DNA of 64,000 bases from Elusimicrobiota bacterium (GTDB lineage: Bacteria > Elusimicrobiota > Elusimicrobia > UBA1565 > UBA9628): the NCBI GenBank assembly GCA_027451985.1, contig DAIDHS010000011.1, positions 1 to 64,000 of the forward strand, written 5' to 3'. Made by a program: the position numbers and the translations under genes. Of the stretch, positions 19,301 to 26,838 are shown piece by piece. The notes under the pieces were generated by a model. The model saw only the letters and a list, made by a program, of their open reading frames with translations, did no database searches and was not told the DNA's origin. Numbering within the stretch: the first letter of the stretch is position 1; every line of letters starts with the position of its first letter.

Positions 19301-21984
19301 GTAGCCGAGAAGCTGCCCGTGGCCGGGTTGTAGATTTCCGCGCTCTTGAGCGCTCCGCCGGAATTGACGCCGCCCACGAGGAGGACCGTGCCGTTTTGAA
19401 GCAGGGTCGCGGTGTCGTAGGCGCGGGCTGCCGTCATCGTGTTGGAGAGTTTTGACCAAGTGGCGGATGTTGAATAGTAAATCTCGGCGGTGTCGAGATA
19501 CTGCTTCGTGTTGCTGTCGTATCCGCCTGCGACCAGGACGGATCCGTCCGGCAGCAGCGTCGCCGTGGCGTTTTCGCGCGGAGTGTTCATGGAGGAGGTT
19601 GGAGCCCAAAGCCCTTGGGACGGGTAGTAGATTTCGGCCGCGCTCGTTGTCCCTGAACTTGTGGCGTTGGTTGTGAAGCCTCCGGCAACCAAAACGTTTC
19701 CATTGACGAGCAGCGTCGCGGTTTGAAAATCGCGCGCGGCCGTCATGGAATTGGTTGGAGAGAAGGTATTGGCATTGGGATCGTAGAGCTCCGCCCCATT
19801 AAGCACGGCATTGCCCTGCGCGCCTCCCGCGATCAAAATTTTGCCGTTGGGCAGCAGCGTGGCTGTGAAGTCGGCGCGCGCGCTGTTCATGGAGGGGCCC
19901 GCGGAAAAATTGCTGTTGACGATTTCCGCCGCGGAAAGCCCGCTCATCGTGCTCCAAGTGTTTTGCGCCGCGCAGTTACCCGACGTGCAGGTCAGGCCGC
20001 CCAGGAAAATAAGATTCCCATCGGGCAGCAAGGTCGCGGACTGGCCGTAGCGGCCGGTGAATGTGGTTGCCGTATTTTGCCGATCGCAGAATGTCCACTG
20101 ATTTTGCGAGGGGTTGTAGCATTCATTGTCGCCAAAGAACATCTCATTGATGACGACCGTTGAGACGCCGAAATTAAAAGTTGCGTTGGTCGTGTTAAAG
20201 CCGTTGAACACAGCTTCGAGGTTCCCTTTTATGGTTTGCAAATCTGTCGTTGGGAAATATGTCCCACCCATGGTCGCGGAGTTGACGGAGCCAGCCGATT
20301 GAAGGGTGACTTGGCCGGTAAGACTGGAAAATGTAACCGCAAAAGTCGCTACGCCGTTTCCTTTGCCATCGCTGGTGACGGTGGTATTGGTAGGAATGGC
20401 GCCGAGAGCGTAGCTTAGAGTTAAAGTGGAGGTGTCCGTGTTGATGGCTCCGTTGGTTAGGGTGAAGCTGCCGGCCTCGATCGTGTAGCCAACGAACTCT
20501 CCAGGCACCGTCAGCGCCATAGTGCCGCTCAGGGTTCCTCCGGTCAGGTCGCAAGGACTGTTTGATGCGTCGCAACTGTTGAAGTTGATGGTTCCGGACA
20601 TGGACGCGTCTGCTCCATTTACGGAAAGAGTCTGGATCTGATAGTAGCCTTGGCTGAAGCCTGAAAGGCTGAAATTCCCGTTTAAGATGCCGCAGTTTCC
20701 GCCGGAGCAGGTGACCGGGACGCCCGATAGGTCGGAATAGAGCCCTCCTAGGGGGTTGCTGCTCCCAGGGACAAAATACGCATGCACTGAACCGTCTCCA
20801 CTGACGATAGTGGGAGTCGAAAAAATGATTTCTCCGTTCTGAATAATACCGCTGGCTTGAACGCCCAGTTGAATATTTAAAGGAACACTCACCGAACCGC
20901 CGGTTGTCGAATCCTGGGCCACCGTCCCGTTGAATCCGTAGTCCGCGGGGTTTGCGCTGCCGGTGATGTCGCCGCCGGTAAGCGTGATGTTTTGCGCTGA
21001 GATTTGCGTGTAGGGAATGTTGCCGAAGCCGCCGAAGACTTGCACGGAGCCGTTGGGCATGAGCGTGGCGGTATGAAAAGACTTGCGTTCTTCCATCTGC
21101 GCCGCTGTCTGCATGCTGTCGCTCGCCGGATTATAGATTTCCGCGTCGGCGAGATATCCGTTGCTGCCATCGAGGTTGACGCCGTTGTACCCCCCGGTGA
21201 TAAGGACTTCTCCATTGCCCATCAAGGTCGCGGTCTGGCTCGAGCGCTCCACGTTTAAGGCATGCGCGGCCTGAAAATTATTCCCCGCTCCGGGGTTGTA
21301 GATTTCCGAGGTGACTAGATAGGGTTGAGTTGCTGCGGGGTTGAATCCTCCGGTGATGAAGACACGCCCGTCGGTCAAGAGCGTGGCGGTGTGATCGCCG
21401 CGGGCTTGGAGAAGCGTCGGACCCGCGATGAACGTCCCCACGGTTCCCGGGGTCGCCGCCGGTTGGTAGATGTCGCATTGGGCGTCGTTGTTGGCTGAGT
21501 TGCCCGAGTAGGTGGTGTCGTCGAATCCGCCGCACAGGAGCACGTCGCCAGAATAGCTGCCTGTTTCCATAAGCGTGGCTGTGTGCGCGAAGCGCGCGAC
21601 GCTCATTACGTTGCCTGCGGATGTGGTCCAATTCCCGGTCGCGGGATTGTAGATTTCTACGGTGTTTAAGACCGTTCCTAAGGCGTTGACGCCGCCCGCG
21701 ACCAGGACCGTGCCGTCAGGCAAAAGCGTGCCGGTGGCGTCGAAGCGCGCCGAATTCATGGAGTTGATGGTTTGGAATGTGCCGTCGGGCAGAAGCAATT
21801 CCGCTTCGCTGGTCGCGGTGCCGTAGCCGGTGTTGTCCGTGACGCCGCCGGCGATGAGAACCTCTCCGTTGGGCAACAGCACGGAGATGTTGCCATAGCG
21901 GGCGGCGCTTTGGGCGTGGGCGGGGAGAGAGAGAATGGCGGCGAGGCCGAAGACGGCCAAGGCTCCCAGGTTTTTCTTATGCAT
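16357..21984 (-). CDS. Giant surface protein: 14 kelch-like motifs, FN3 domains, FlgD/T9SS-like C-terminal domain
   Basis: MHKKNLGALAVFGLAAILSLPAHAQS signal peptide; repeated ATLLPDGxVLVAGG; FN3 repeats; C-term VWTGVNRAGRPVASGVYLAVVEGSGSRHIFKVVVIR. Start trimmed from 22014. Confidence 0.87.
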   Translation of the reverse strand: MHKKNLGALAVFGLAAILSLPAHAQSAARYGNISVLLPNGEVLIAGGVTDNTGYGTATSEAELLLPDGTFQTINSMNSARFDATGTLLPDGTVLVAGGVNALGTVLNTVEIYNPATGNWTTSAGNVMSVARFAHTATLMETGSYSGDVLLCGGFDDTTYSGNSANNDAQCDIYQPAATPGTVGTFIAGPTLLQARGDHTATLLTDGRVFITGGFNPAATQPYLVTSEIYNPGAGNNFQAAHALNVERSSQTATLMGNGEVLITGGYNGVNLDGSNGYLADAEIYNPASDSMQTAAQMEERKSFHTATLMPNGSVQVFGGFGNIPYTQISAQNITLTGGDITGSANPADYGFNGTVAQDSTTGGSVSVPLNIQLGVQASGIIQNGEIIFSTPTIVSGDGSVHAYFVPGSSNPLGGLYSDLSGVPVTCSGGNCGILNGNFSLSGFSQGYYQIQTLSVNGADASMSGTINFNSCDASNSPCDLTGGTLSGTMALTVPGEFVGYTIEAGSFTLTNGAINTDTSTLTLSYALGAIPTNTTVTSDGKGNGVATFAVTFSSLTGQVTLQSAGSVNSATMGGTYFPTTDLQTIKGNLEAVFNGFNTTNATFNFGVSTVVINEMFFGDNECYNPSQNQWTFCDRQNTATTFTGRYGQSATLLPDGNLIFLGGLTCTSGNCAAQNTWSTMSGLSAAEIVNSNFSAGPSMNSARADFTATLLPNGKILIAGGAQGNAVLNGAELYDPNANTFSPTNSMTAARDFQTATLLVNGNVLVAGGFTTNATSSGTTSAAEIYYPSQGLWAPTSSMNTPRENATATLLPDGSVLVAGGYDSNTKQYLDTAEIYYSTSATWSKLSNTMTAARAYDTATLLQNGTVLLVGGVNSGGALKSAEIYNPATGSFSATGSLPQPLYHHSATLLPDGKVLIAGGDTGGGETSAAYLYNPGAGTFSATSSLNVARFNHTATLLPNGQVLVAGGITASNTALNSVEIYSEETQSWTDLTTLTAARAYQAAILTPDGNVHVMGGFNGSSDLASTEVMYFSQTPDAESGTTSSLRQSSITAATPTLFDRATGITVTGQNFEGNTEASGGGGGPLNSSFYAPRMVLDALGSSGGSSSQGDSGFAIDLTTDIYADGGGVNTSWSTMNSSLTVTSPAAAHSLPYGWYGLRTVSNAQYANAVVLQAGPPKPTAAPTGMADTVYTSSIVWTWSWSAGSGPSADGFDVYSATSGLFLSTVSAAGASPFSFTQSSLAPSSTAQITVAPYTLSGEGPASTSTLVYTPPAQPLGLAVSSATPTSVTLTWNSNQNSFGTLYEISDSTDDFTASFSTPVSIGDNLSASTATISPLMPNTTYYFRVRAASLGGAFSGFSNVASTRTTISVISVAGTPCASDGTTCIQWTWTSPGGSVNYYKVYNATAPAVVIATPTATSFADIGLSTNSIRSVEVSAVTSQGEGPLSAVATGYTLAAVPGGVSPPLIVLNDSSFIGAWTSNGNPAGTQYQMQVLVNGSVIATVSTQAVSATFTGIPSAGAIFSAQAAALNQNGVLSSYVSLGSTATYADAPSNLTVASVGPTSISLSWLTGTNSSSTTYQVTYSTDNFVATDFTALPFSSNFRGNSYTLTGLSSTLLYYLRVQAENPYGQVTAFSNVVSTEPFNGGAPAGTLGGILYPNEANFMQGLLPNGMTVSLNAPEGVVNTPVTILISTMSFAVSPCPGSVNSTGLTIQTTPAFEPLKPYYLSITYSPSAIPFSIDQAALMRVDASGTCVPLASAVDTSQNVINATVNHFSEFVVAQQTPGGAANDAKIFPNPFYASRGNGYVTFSNVPADSRIRIFTLHGELVFDEPANASGVLVWTGVNRAGRPVASGVYLAVVEGSGSRHIFKVVVIR

Positions 21985-22023
21985 AGACACAAGTTGCCGC
22001 GTTGCCGGAGGCAATGTGGCAAT

Positions 22024-22052
22024 AAAATAACGAAGCGGTGTTACAAAATCAA
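22024..22052 (-). promoter_or_regulatory. Sigma70-like promoter TTGATT-17-TATTTT for the kelch giant
   Basis: Minus strand TTGATT (22047-22052), 17 nt, TATTTT (22024-22029). Confidence 0.5.
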
Positions 22053-22088
22053 TAACGAGGACCGCGGATAAACTGCGGAATTACGGTC

Positions 22089-22661
22089 TTATTTTGCGGG
22101 GACGATCAGGAGGGAGTCGCCGTTTTTGCGCTGAGCGTCGGCCGGGTCCAGTCTTTTTTTGCCGTTGACCAGGAAGTAATAGCGGTAGGATCCGGGCATG
22201 AGGTAGACTTTGAGAGTCCAGACGCCGTTTCTGCGGCGCATGGATTCTTTGCCCCCCTGCCGGATGAGGAAAGCCCCGGCCAGTTCGACTGAACGCGCAT
22301 GAGAAGCTCTGAGCTTGAAAACTAGGGCATGAGCTTTTTGCGGGTTCGCGGTAGAGGAGGCCTGTTTCGCGGCGGAGGCGGCAGACGGTTTGCGGGCCGA
22401 TGCTATGGATTTCCCCGCTTGGGCGGCTTTGGGCTGCGCCGGCGGATGTTGAGCCGCGGGCTTGGGCGGACGCGCTTCTGGTTTCTGACGCTGGAAAAGA
22501 ACGGGGATTGCAGGCGGCGCCTGCCAATGTTCGTAAAGCGTCGCGGCGAGCGCGCCTCCGAAGAGGATGACGAAAAAAGAATCCGCAACCAGAAGGACGG
22601 CCCAGATCTTCTGGCTGGAGAAAAAACTTTTCTTCTTAGGATCCTGTTCCACCGCGTCCAT
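22089..22661 (-). CDS. TM-anchored protein with C-terminal AMPK1-CBM/isoamylase-N-like domain
   Basis: KIWAVLLVADSFFVILFGGALAATLY TM; MRRRNGVWTLKVYLMPGSYRYYFLVNGKKRLDPADAQRKNGDSLLIV. Confidence 0.65.
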   Translation of the reverse strand: MDAVEQDPKKKSFFSSQKIWAVLLVADSFFVILFGGALAATLYEHWQAPPAIPVLFQRQKPEARPPKPAAQHPPAQPKAAQAGKSIASARKPSAASAAKQASSTANPQKAHALVFKLRASHARSVELAGAFLIRQGGKESMRRRNGVWTLKVYLMPGSYRYYFLVNGKKRLDPADAQRKNGDSLLIVPAK

Positions 22662-22684
22662 TCTAGCGAAGCCGCCGCGGGCTG

Positions 22685-23233
22685 TCAATCAAAATGAGCC
22701 AGGAGTTCTTCCCACCGCTCCTGGGCGCGCAGGAGAGTTTCGACGACTTCCCGCACCGCGCCGGCGCCGCCGAAGGCCTTCGTGACCCAGTGGGCCGCGG
22801 CTTTGACCTCGGGACGCGCGTTGGCAGGCGCCACGGCCAGGCCCACGCGCCTAAGGACCGGGAGATCCGGCAGGTCATCGCCCATGTAGAGCGTGTCGCG
22901 CAGCGAGACGCCTGATGCGCGTCCGATTTCCTCCAGCACCGCGACCTTGTCGAGACGGCCCTGGTAAATGTAAGCCGCTTGGAGCATCTCAAGGCGTTTT
23001 TGCGTTCCCGCCGATTGACGTCCACTGATGAATCCCGTTTTGACGCCCATCTGCGTCAGCCAGGTGAGCGAAATGGAGTCCTGCGAGTGCATGCCTTTAA
23101 ATTCTACTAGGCCGCCCGCGGAATCCACGAAGTGGTAGATGAGCCCGTTGGTAAGCACGCCATCAACATCCATGAGCGCGAGTTTCACGCGTTTGGCTGC
23201 CTTTCTAAGCTGGTTGCGGCTTAATTTCGGCAT
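22685..23233 (-). CDS. kdsC: KdsC-like HAD phosphatase
   Basis: KLALMDVDGVLTNGLIYH; MGDDLPDLPVLRRVGLAVAPANARPEVKAAAHWVTKAFGGAGAVREVVE. Confidence 0.88.
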   Translation of the reverse strand: MPKLSRNQLRKAAKRVKLALMDVDGVLTNGLIYHFVDSAGGLVEFKGMHSQDSISLTWLTQMGVKTGFISGRQSAGTQKRLEMLQAAYIYQGRLDKVAVLEEIGRASGVSLRDTLYMGDDLPDLPVLRRVGLAVAPANARPEVKAAAHWVTKAFGGAGAVREVVETLLRAQERWEELLAHFD

Positions 23234-24855
23234 GAGGTTCTGTTCTCCTTCTTCAATTTCCGCGGGTCAAGAGCGTTGACGATGGCGGCCATGTGGTTGG
23301 CGCCGGGAGCGCCCAGGTCCAGGCGCAAGACCCGGCGGTCGGCCGCGAGCAGAGCGGCAAAATCTCCCTCCGCCTGGGCGCGGCAGACGGTTTCAAGGCC
23401 GTAGCGCCGGCGCGGCAGGGGCAGCGGGGCGGCAGGCGGCGCGATGATTTCCACGAAGAGGCCGCGGTTTTTGCCGCCCTTGTAGAACTGGCCGCCGGAG
23501 TGCAGATAGGCCGGACCGAAGTCGAGGACGGTCGCAAGCCCCGTCTTTTCGCGTAGAAGCGCGGCGAACCTTTCAAGCGCGGCCGCGTCCTTGCCCTGGG
23601 GCGCGGCGTAGGCCAACACGGCGCAGTAGTCTCCCGGGCGCCCGCGGCCGAGGTGGGCGCCCAGCGCGTTCTCCAATGGGCTGTAGCCCGTTGGACGCTC
23701 CGGAAACACGAGTTTTTTGAGCTCCGGATCGCAGAACGCAGGAATGCCGGAGGCATAGAAGTCGGGTTTGGGACCGCGGCCGCGCGGTTTCTTCGGGCCG
23801 GCACGTCCGGCGCTCTCGAGGATGCCCCGCGCGGCGACTTTGGCGGACTCGACGTCAGGCTCGCCGAACGGGTTTGCTTCCGTCAAGAACGCCGCGGCGC
23901 ACGCGGCGATTTCCCAGGTTAGGAACTCCGCAACCGCGTTGGTCGCGATGGGAACGGCGAGTTCGTCCGGCGCGGCCGCCTTTGGTGCGCCATCGCTCTC
24001 GCGTGGGACGGGTAACAGCCCGCGGCCGCCTTTGCCCAACGCCTCCGCGGTCATTTGGGAAATCCAGGGGCCGAAGCTCCGCAGGCGCGGGGGCAATTCG
24101 AGCACGAGTTTGTCGCGGCCGGTGAGCTCTCCGCACGCAAGGCGCGCGCCCAGCCTCAGCGCGGGGTTGTCATCGGCGGGAGCCCAGAGGCGTTTTTCCT
24201 GCTCTAGGGCGTCGCGCAAAAATGCGTCCACGTCCACTCCGGAAAGCGCGGCGGGCACCAGGCCGAAGGCCGTCCAAACGGAATAGCGCCCCCCCACGTC
24301 CGGCGGTGCCGTGAAGATTTTGCGGAAGGTTAGGCGCCGGGCTTTTTTTTCAAGGGACGTGCCCGGGTCCGTGATCGCAGCGAAACGGCGGCCGGCCTTG
24401 CCCGGGAAAAGCGCGTCGACGCGGTTGAAAAAATAATCCATAAGACAGCCGGACTCGACCGTGGATCCTGATTTGCTCGAAACGATGAAGAAGGTTTTTT
24501 TTAGATCAAGCGAAGCCTCAAAGTGGCGCACGGCGTCGGGGTGGATTGAGTCTAAAACCTCCAGACGGGGGAAGCTCTCATTCCGTGGGAAGCAGTCGCG
24601 GAAAACGCGGCAGGACAAAATGGAGCCGCCCATGCCCAGCACGGCGACCGCGTCCCAACCCTCGGATTTGAACTCCTCAGCGAAGGAACGCAGCGGCCCC
24701 AGGCCCGCAGCCGAGGCCGCGGGCGCCGTTACCCAACCCAGACAATTGCGGGCAAGCTCCTCGTCTTGGGTCGTCTTGCCGAAAAGAGAGGCGTCCTTGC
24801 GGCGCAGGCGCTCCAAAAAACGGCTTTCGAGGAGCGCGGAGACGCTAGCGTCCAA
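23221..24855 (-). CDS. pgi: Glucose-6-phosphate isomerase (SIS domain)
   Basis: AVAVLGMGGSILSCRVFRD; FFIVSSKSGSTVESGCLMDYFF; DVGGRYSVWTAFGLVPAALSG. Confidence 0.85.
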   Translation of the reverse strand: MDASVSALLESRFLERLRRKDASLFGKTTQDEELARNCLGWVTAPAASAAGLGPLRSFAEEFKSEGWDAVAVLGMGGSILSCRVFRDCFPRNESFPRLEVLDSIHPDAVRHFEASLDLKKTFFIVSSKSGSTVESGCLMDYFFNRVDALFPGKAGRRFAAITDPGTSLEKKARRLTFRKIFTAPPDVGGRYSVWTAFGLVPAALSGVDVDAFLRDALEQEKRLWAPADDNPALRLGARLACGELTGRDKLVLELPPRLRSFGPWISQMTAEALGKGGRGLLPVPRESDGAPKAAAPDELAVPIATNAVAEFLTWEIAACAAAFLTEANPFGEPDVESAKVAARGILESAGRAGPKKPRGRGPKPDFYASGIPAFCDPELKKLVFPERPTGYSPLENALGAHLGRGRPGDYCAVLAYAAPQGKDAAALERFAALLREKTGLATVLDFGPAYLHSGGQFYKGGKNRGLFVEIIAPPAAPLPLPRRRYGLETVCRAQAEGDFAALLAADRRVLRLDLGAPGANHMAAIVNALDPRKLKKENRTSCRN

Positions 24856-25321
24856 GTGCCTTTGCCGCAGGCCGGGAAAATTCCGCTTCGATGGCGGCGA
24901 CTTTTTTTAGGCGCCGGACATGACGCGCCGCGCCAGAAAAACGCGCTTTTATCCAGGTTCGCACGATCTCAAGCGCCAGCGCAGAACCGATGACGCGTTC
25001 TCCCAGGCACAAGATGTTAACGTTGTCATCCTCAACGCCCTGCCGCGCGGAGAAAGTGTCGTGACAGAGTCCAGCGCGCGCGCCCGGGACCTTATTGGCG
25101 GCCACGCTGGCACCCACGCCGCTGCCGCAAACCATGACTCCGCGTTCGGCCTTGCCCGTGGCCACAGCCAGCGCCACTTTGCGGGCGTAGTCCGGATAGT
25201 CCGCAGGGCGTTCGGAGCGCGTTCCGCAGTCAATGACGCGGTGCCCCGCGTCCCGAAGAAGCTTGCCGACGAGAGTTTTGAGCTTGTAGCCGGCGTGGTC
25301 GGCCCCGATGGCGATGCGCAT
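24845..25321 (-). CDS. rpiB: Ribose-5-phosphate isomerase B
   Basis: MRIAIGADHAGYKLKTLV; VMVCGSGVGASVAANKVPGARAGLCHDTFSARQGVEDDNVNILCLGERVIG. Confidence 0.93.
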   Translation of the reverse strand: MRIAIGADHAGYKLKTLVGKLLRDAGHRVIDCGTRSERPADYPDYARKVALAVATGKAERGVMVCGSGVGASVAANKVPGARAGLCHDTFSARQGVEDDNVNILCLGERVIGSALALEIVRTWIKARFSGAARHVRRLKKVAAIEAEFSRPAAKALGR

Positions 25322-25330
25322 GATGAGATT

Positions 25331-26173
25331 CTAGCGAGTTGGGACCCGCGGATCAATTGCGCGGCCAAGCGCCATTTGAGCCGCAGCCTCTTCGGGCCGT
25401 ATTCCGATCGGGGTCGGAACCAGCCGCAGACCGGTCGCTTTAAGCGCGCGGCAAAACTTATCGTGGAAAAGCGGGCTGCGGAAAAGTCCGCCGGTCCAGG
25501 CCACGGAAACCGGGCCGCGCCATGGCAGCTTTGTAGCGAGTTCAGCGGCGAGCGCGGCAAGATGAGCGGCAGCGCGATCTAGAAGGACGCTAGCCGCGCG
25601 ATTTTTTGGCGCCATTGAAGCGATTCGCCGCGCTAGACGGGCTGTGCGTCGCACGGTTCCCGGGCCGTGAGCTAGGACGAGTGCGGATGGGAGGCGCCCG
25701 CGCAGCTGCGGGTCTTTAAGCGCCTCTCTGCCAATCCAGAAGGCCGAGCCCTCGTCGCCTAAAAGCGCGCCCCAGCCGCCGGCGCGTTCGGTCTTTCCTT
25801 TGGCGTCTCGCGCGTAGGCGACCGATCCGGTGCCGGCCACGATGAGGATTCCTGGCCCACCGCCGAAAGCCGCGTAGTGCGCCAGTTCCACATCCGAAAG
25901 AACATGAACGCGGCGGGCGGCACCGCGCAGCGTTTTTTTGATTTTCTGTCTGGTGGCCGCGGTCCAGATGCCGGTGCCGCCGAGCACGAGGCCATCAAGC
26001 GGCCCTGCACGCCAGCGGTTCAAGAGCGCTCGCGTCGCGGCGGGGATGTCCTCCAATTTAGGCGCGGTCAGGCGCGCGCGATGGAGGACGCGGCCGTCCG
26101 GAGCAATAAGGCAGGCGCGCAATGAAGTGCCGCCAAAGTCGAGGCCAAGTCCGCCGTTACGGATTCTGGTCAA
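25331..26173 (-). CDS. BadF/BadG/GlcNAc-kinase family ATPase
   Basis: GLDFGGTSLRACLIAPDGRVLH; LIVAGTGSVAYARDAKG...GGWGALLGDEGSAFWIGREAL. Confidence 0.82.
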   Translation of the reverse strand: MTRIRNGGLGLDFGGTSLRACLIAPDGRVLHRARLTAPKLEDIPAATRALLNRWRAGPLDGLVLGGTGIWTAATRQKIKKTLRGAARRVHVLSDVELAHYAAFGGGPGILIVAGTGSVAYARDAKGKTERAGGWGALLGDEGSAFWIGREALKDPQLRGRLPSALVLAHGPGTVRRTARLARRIASMAPKNRAASVLLDRAAAHLAALAAELATKLPWRGPVSVAWTGGLFRSPLFHDKFCRALKATGLRLVPTPIGIRPEEAAAQMALGRAIDPRVPTR

Positions 26174-26801
26174 GCGGAGTCTGCGGCTGTGCGGCCAGGG
26201 TGATGAGGATGTTTTGCAACGGATTGAGCCATGCCTGTGTGTTCTGCCTCAACTCGGAGGACACGGCCGGATTCATCATGCTTTGGATGAGGTTCTGCAC
26301 CATGGTCCGCTTGTCGGCCACATAGTCGTCAAGGGAAACGCTTAAAAGCGGACCGCGGCCCGGAAGGGCCGACGACAGCGCGACTTTTAGCACGCCCAAA
26401 ACGAGGATTCTGCCGGGTTTGGCCTTGAACTCGCCCGCATTGGCGAGCTCGAGCGGAAATGGCGTTTGGTAAGGCTGTCCATCAATGTTTGCCGTTAGGA
26501 ATTTTTTCGGCGATCCGAAAATCGTGCGTACCGACGTCAAGTGGTACACACCCGGCTGGATTTGATACAGGAAGGTCCGGCCGGCCTCCACCCGCAGGCG
26601 GTAGACGAGCCCGTCGCGGCCTTCCAGCCCGACAACGGTTTCGCCGCGCGATGTGGGGCCGTTGGGATCCTGAAAAAGGCCACCGATGATGACGGCGGCC
26701 ATGCCCGGATGAGGTTCATCCTGCGCGACGGGGAGCGTGCCCCGGCATGCCGCCAAAAACAGGAACGCGGTTACGCAAGCTGGACCGAAAATTCTTTTCA
26801 T
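26157..26801 (-). CDS. Putative lipoprotein, unknown function
   Basis: MKRIFGPACVTAFLFLAACRG lipobox; start trimmed. Confidence 0.65.
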   Translation of the reverse strand: MKRIFGPACVTAFLFLAACRGTLPVAQDEPHPGMAAVIIGGLFQDPNGPTSRGETVVGLEGRDGLVYRLRVEAGRTFLYQIQPGVYHLTSVRTIFGSPKKFLTANIDGQPYQTPFPLELANAGEFKAKPGRILVLGVLKVALSSALPGRGPLLSVSLDDYVADKRTMVQNLIQSMMNPAVSSELRQNTQAWLNPLQNILITLAAQPQTPLDQNP

Positions 26802-26838
26802 CAAGCGCATCATAGAAAATCGGCGGCGGAGCGGCAAT

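Noticed and set aside
18900-21900. Periodic DNA similarity that could suggest a CRISPR array or tandem DNA repeats
   Set aside because: Periodicity is at protein level (kelch-like blades) with diverged nucleotides; no identical short repeats with unique spacers.
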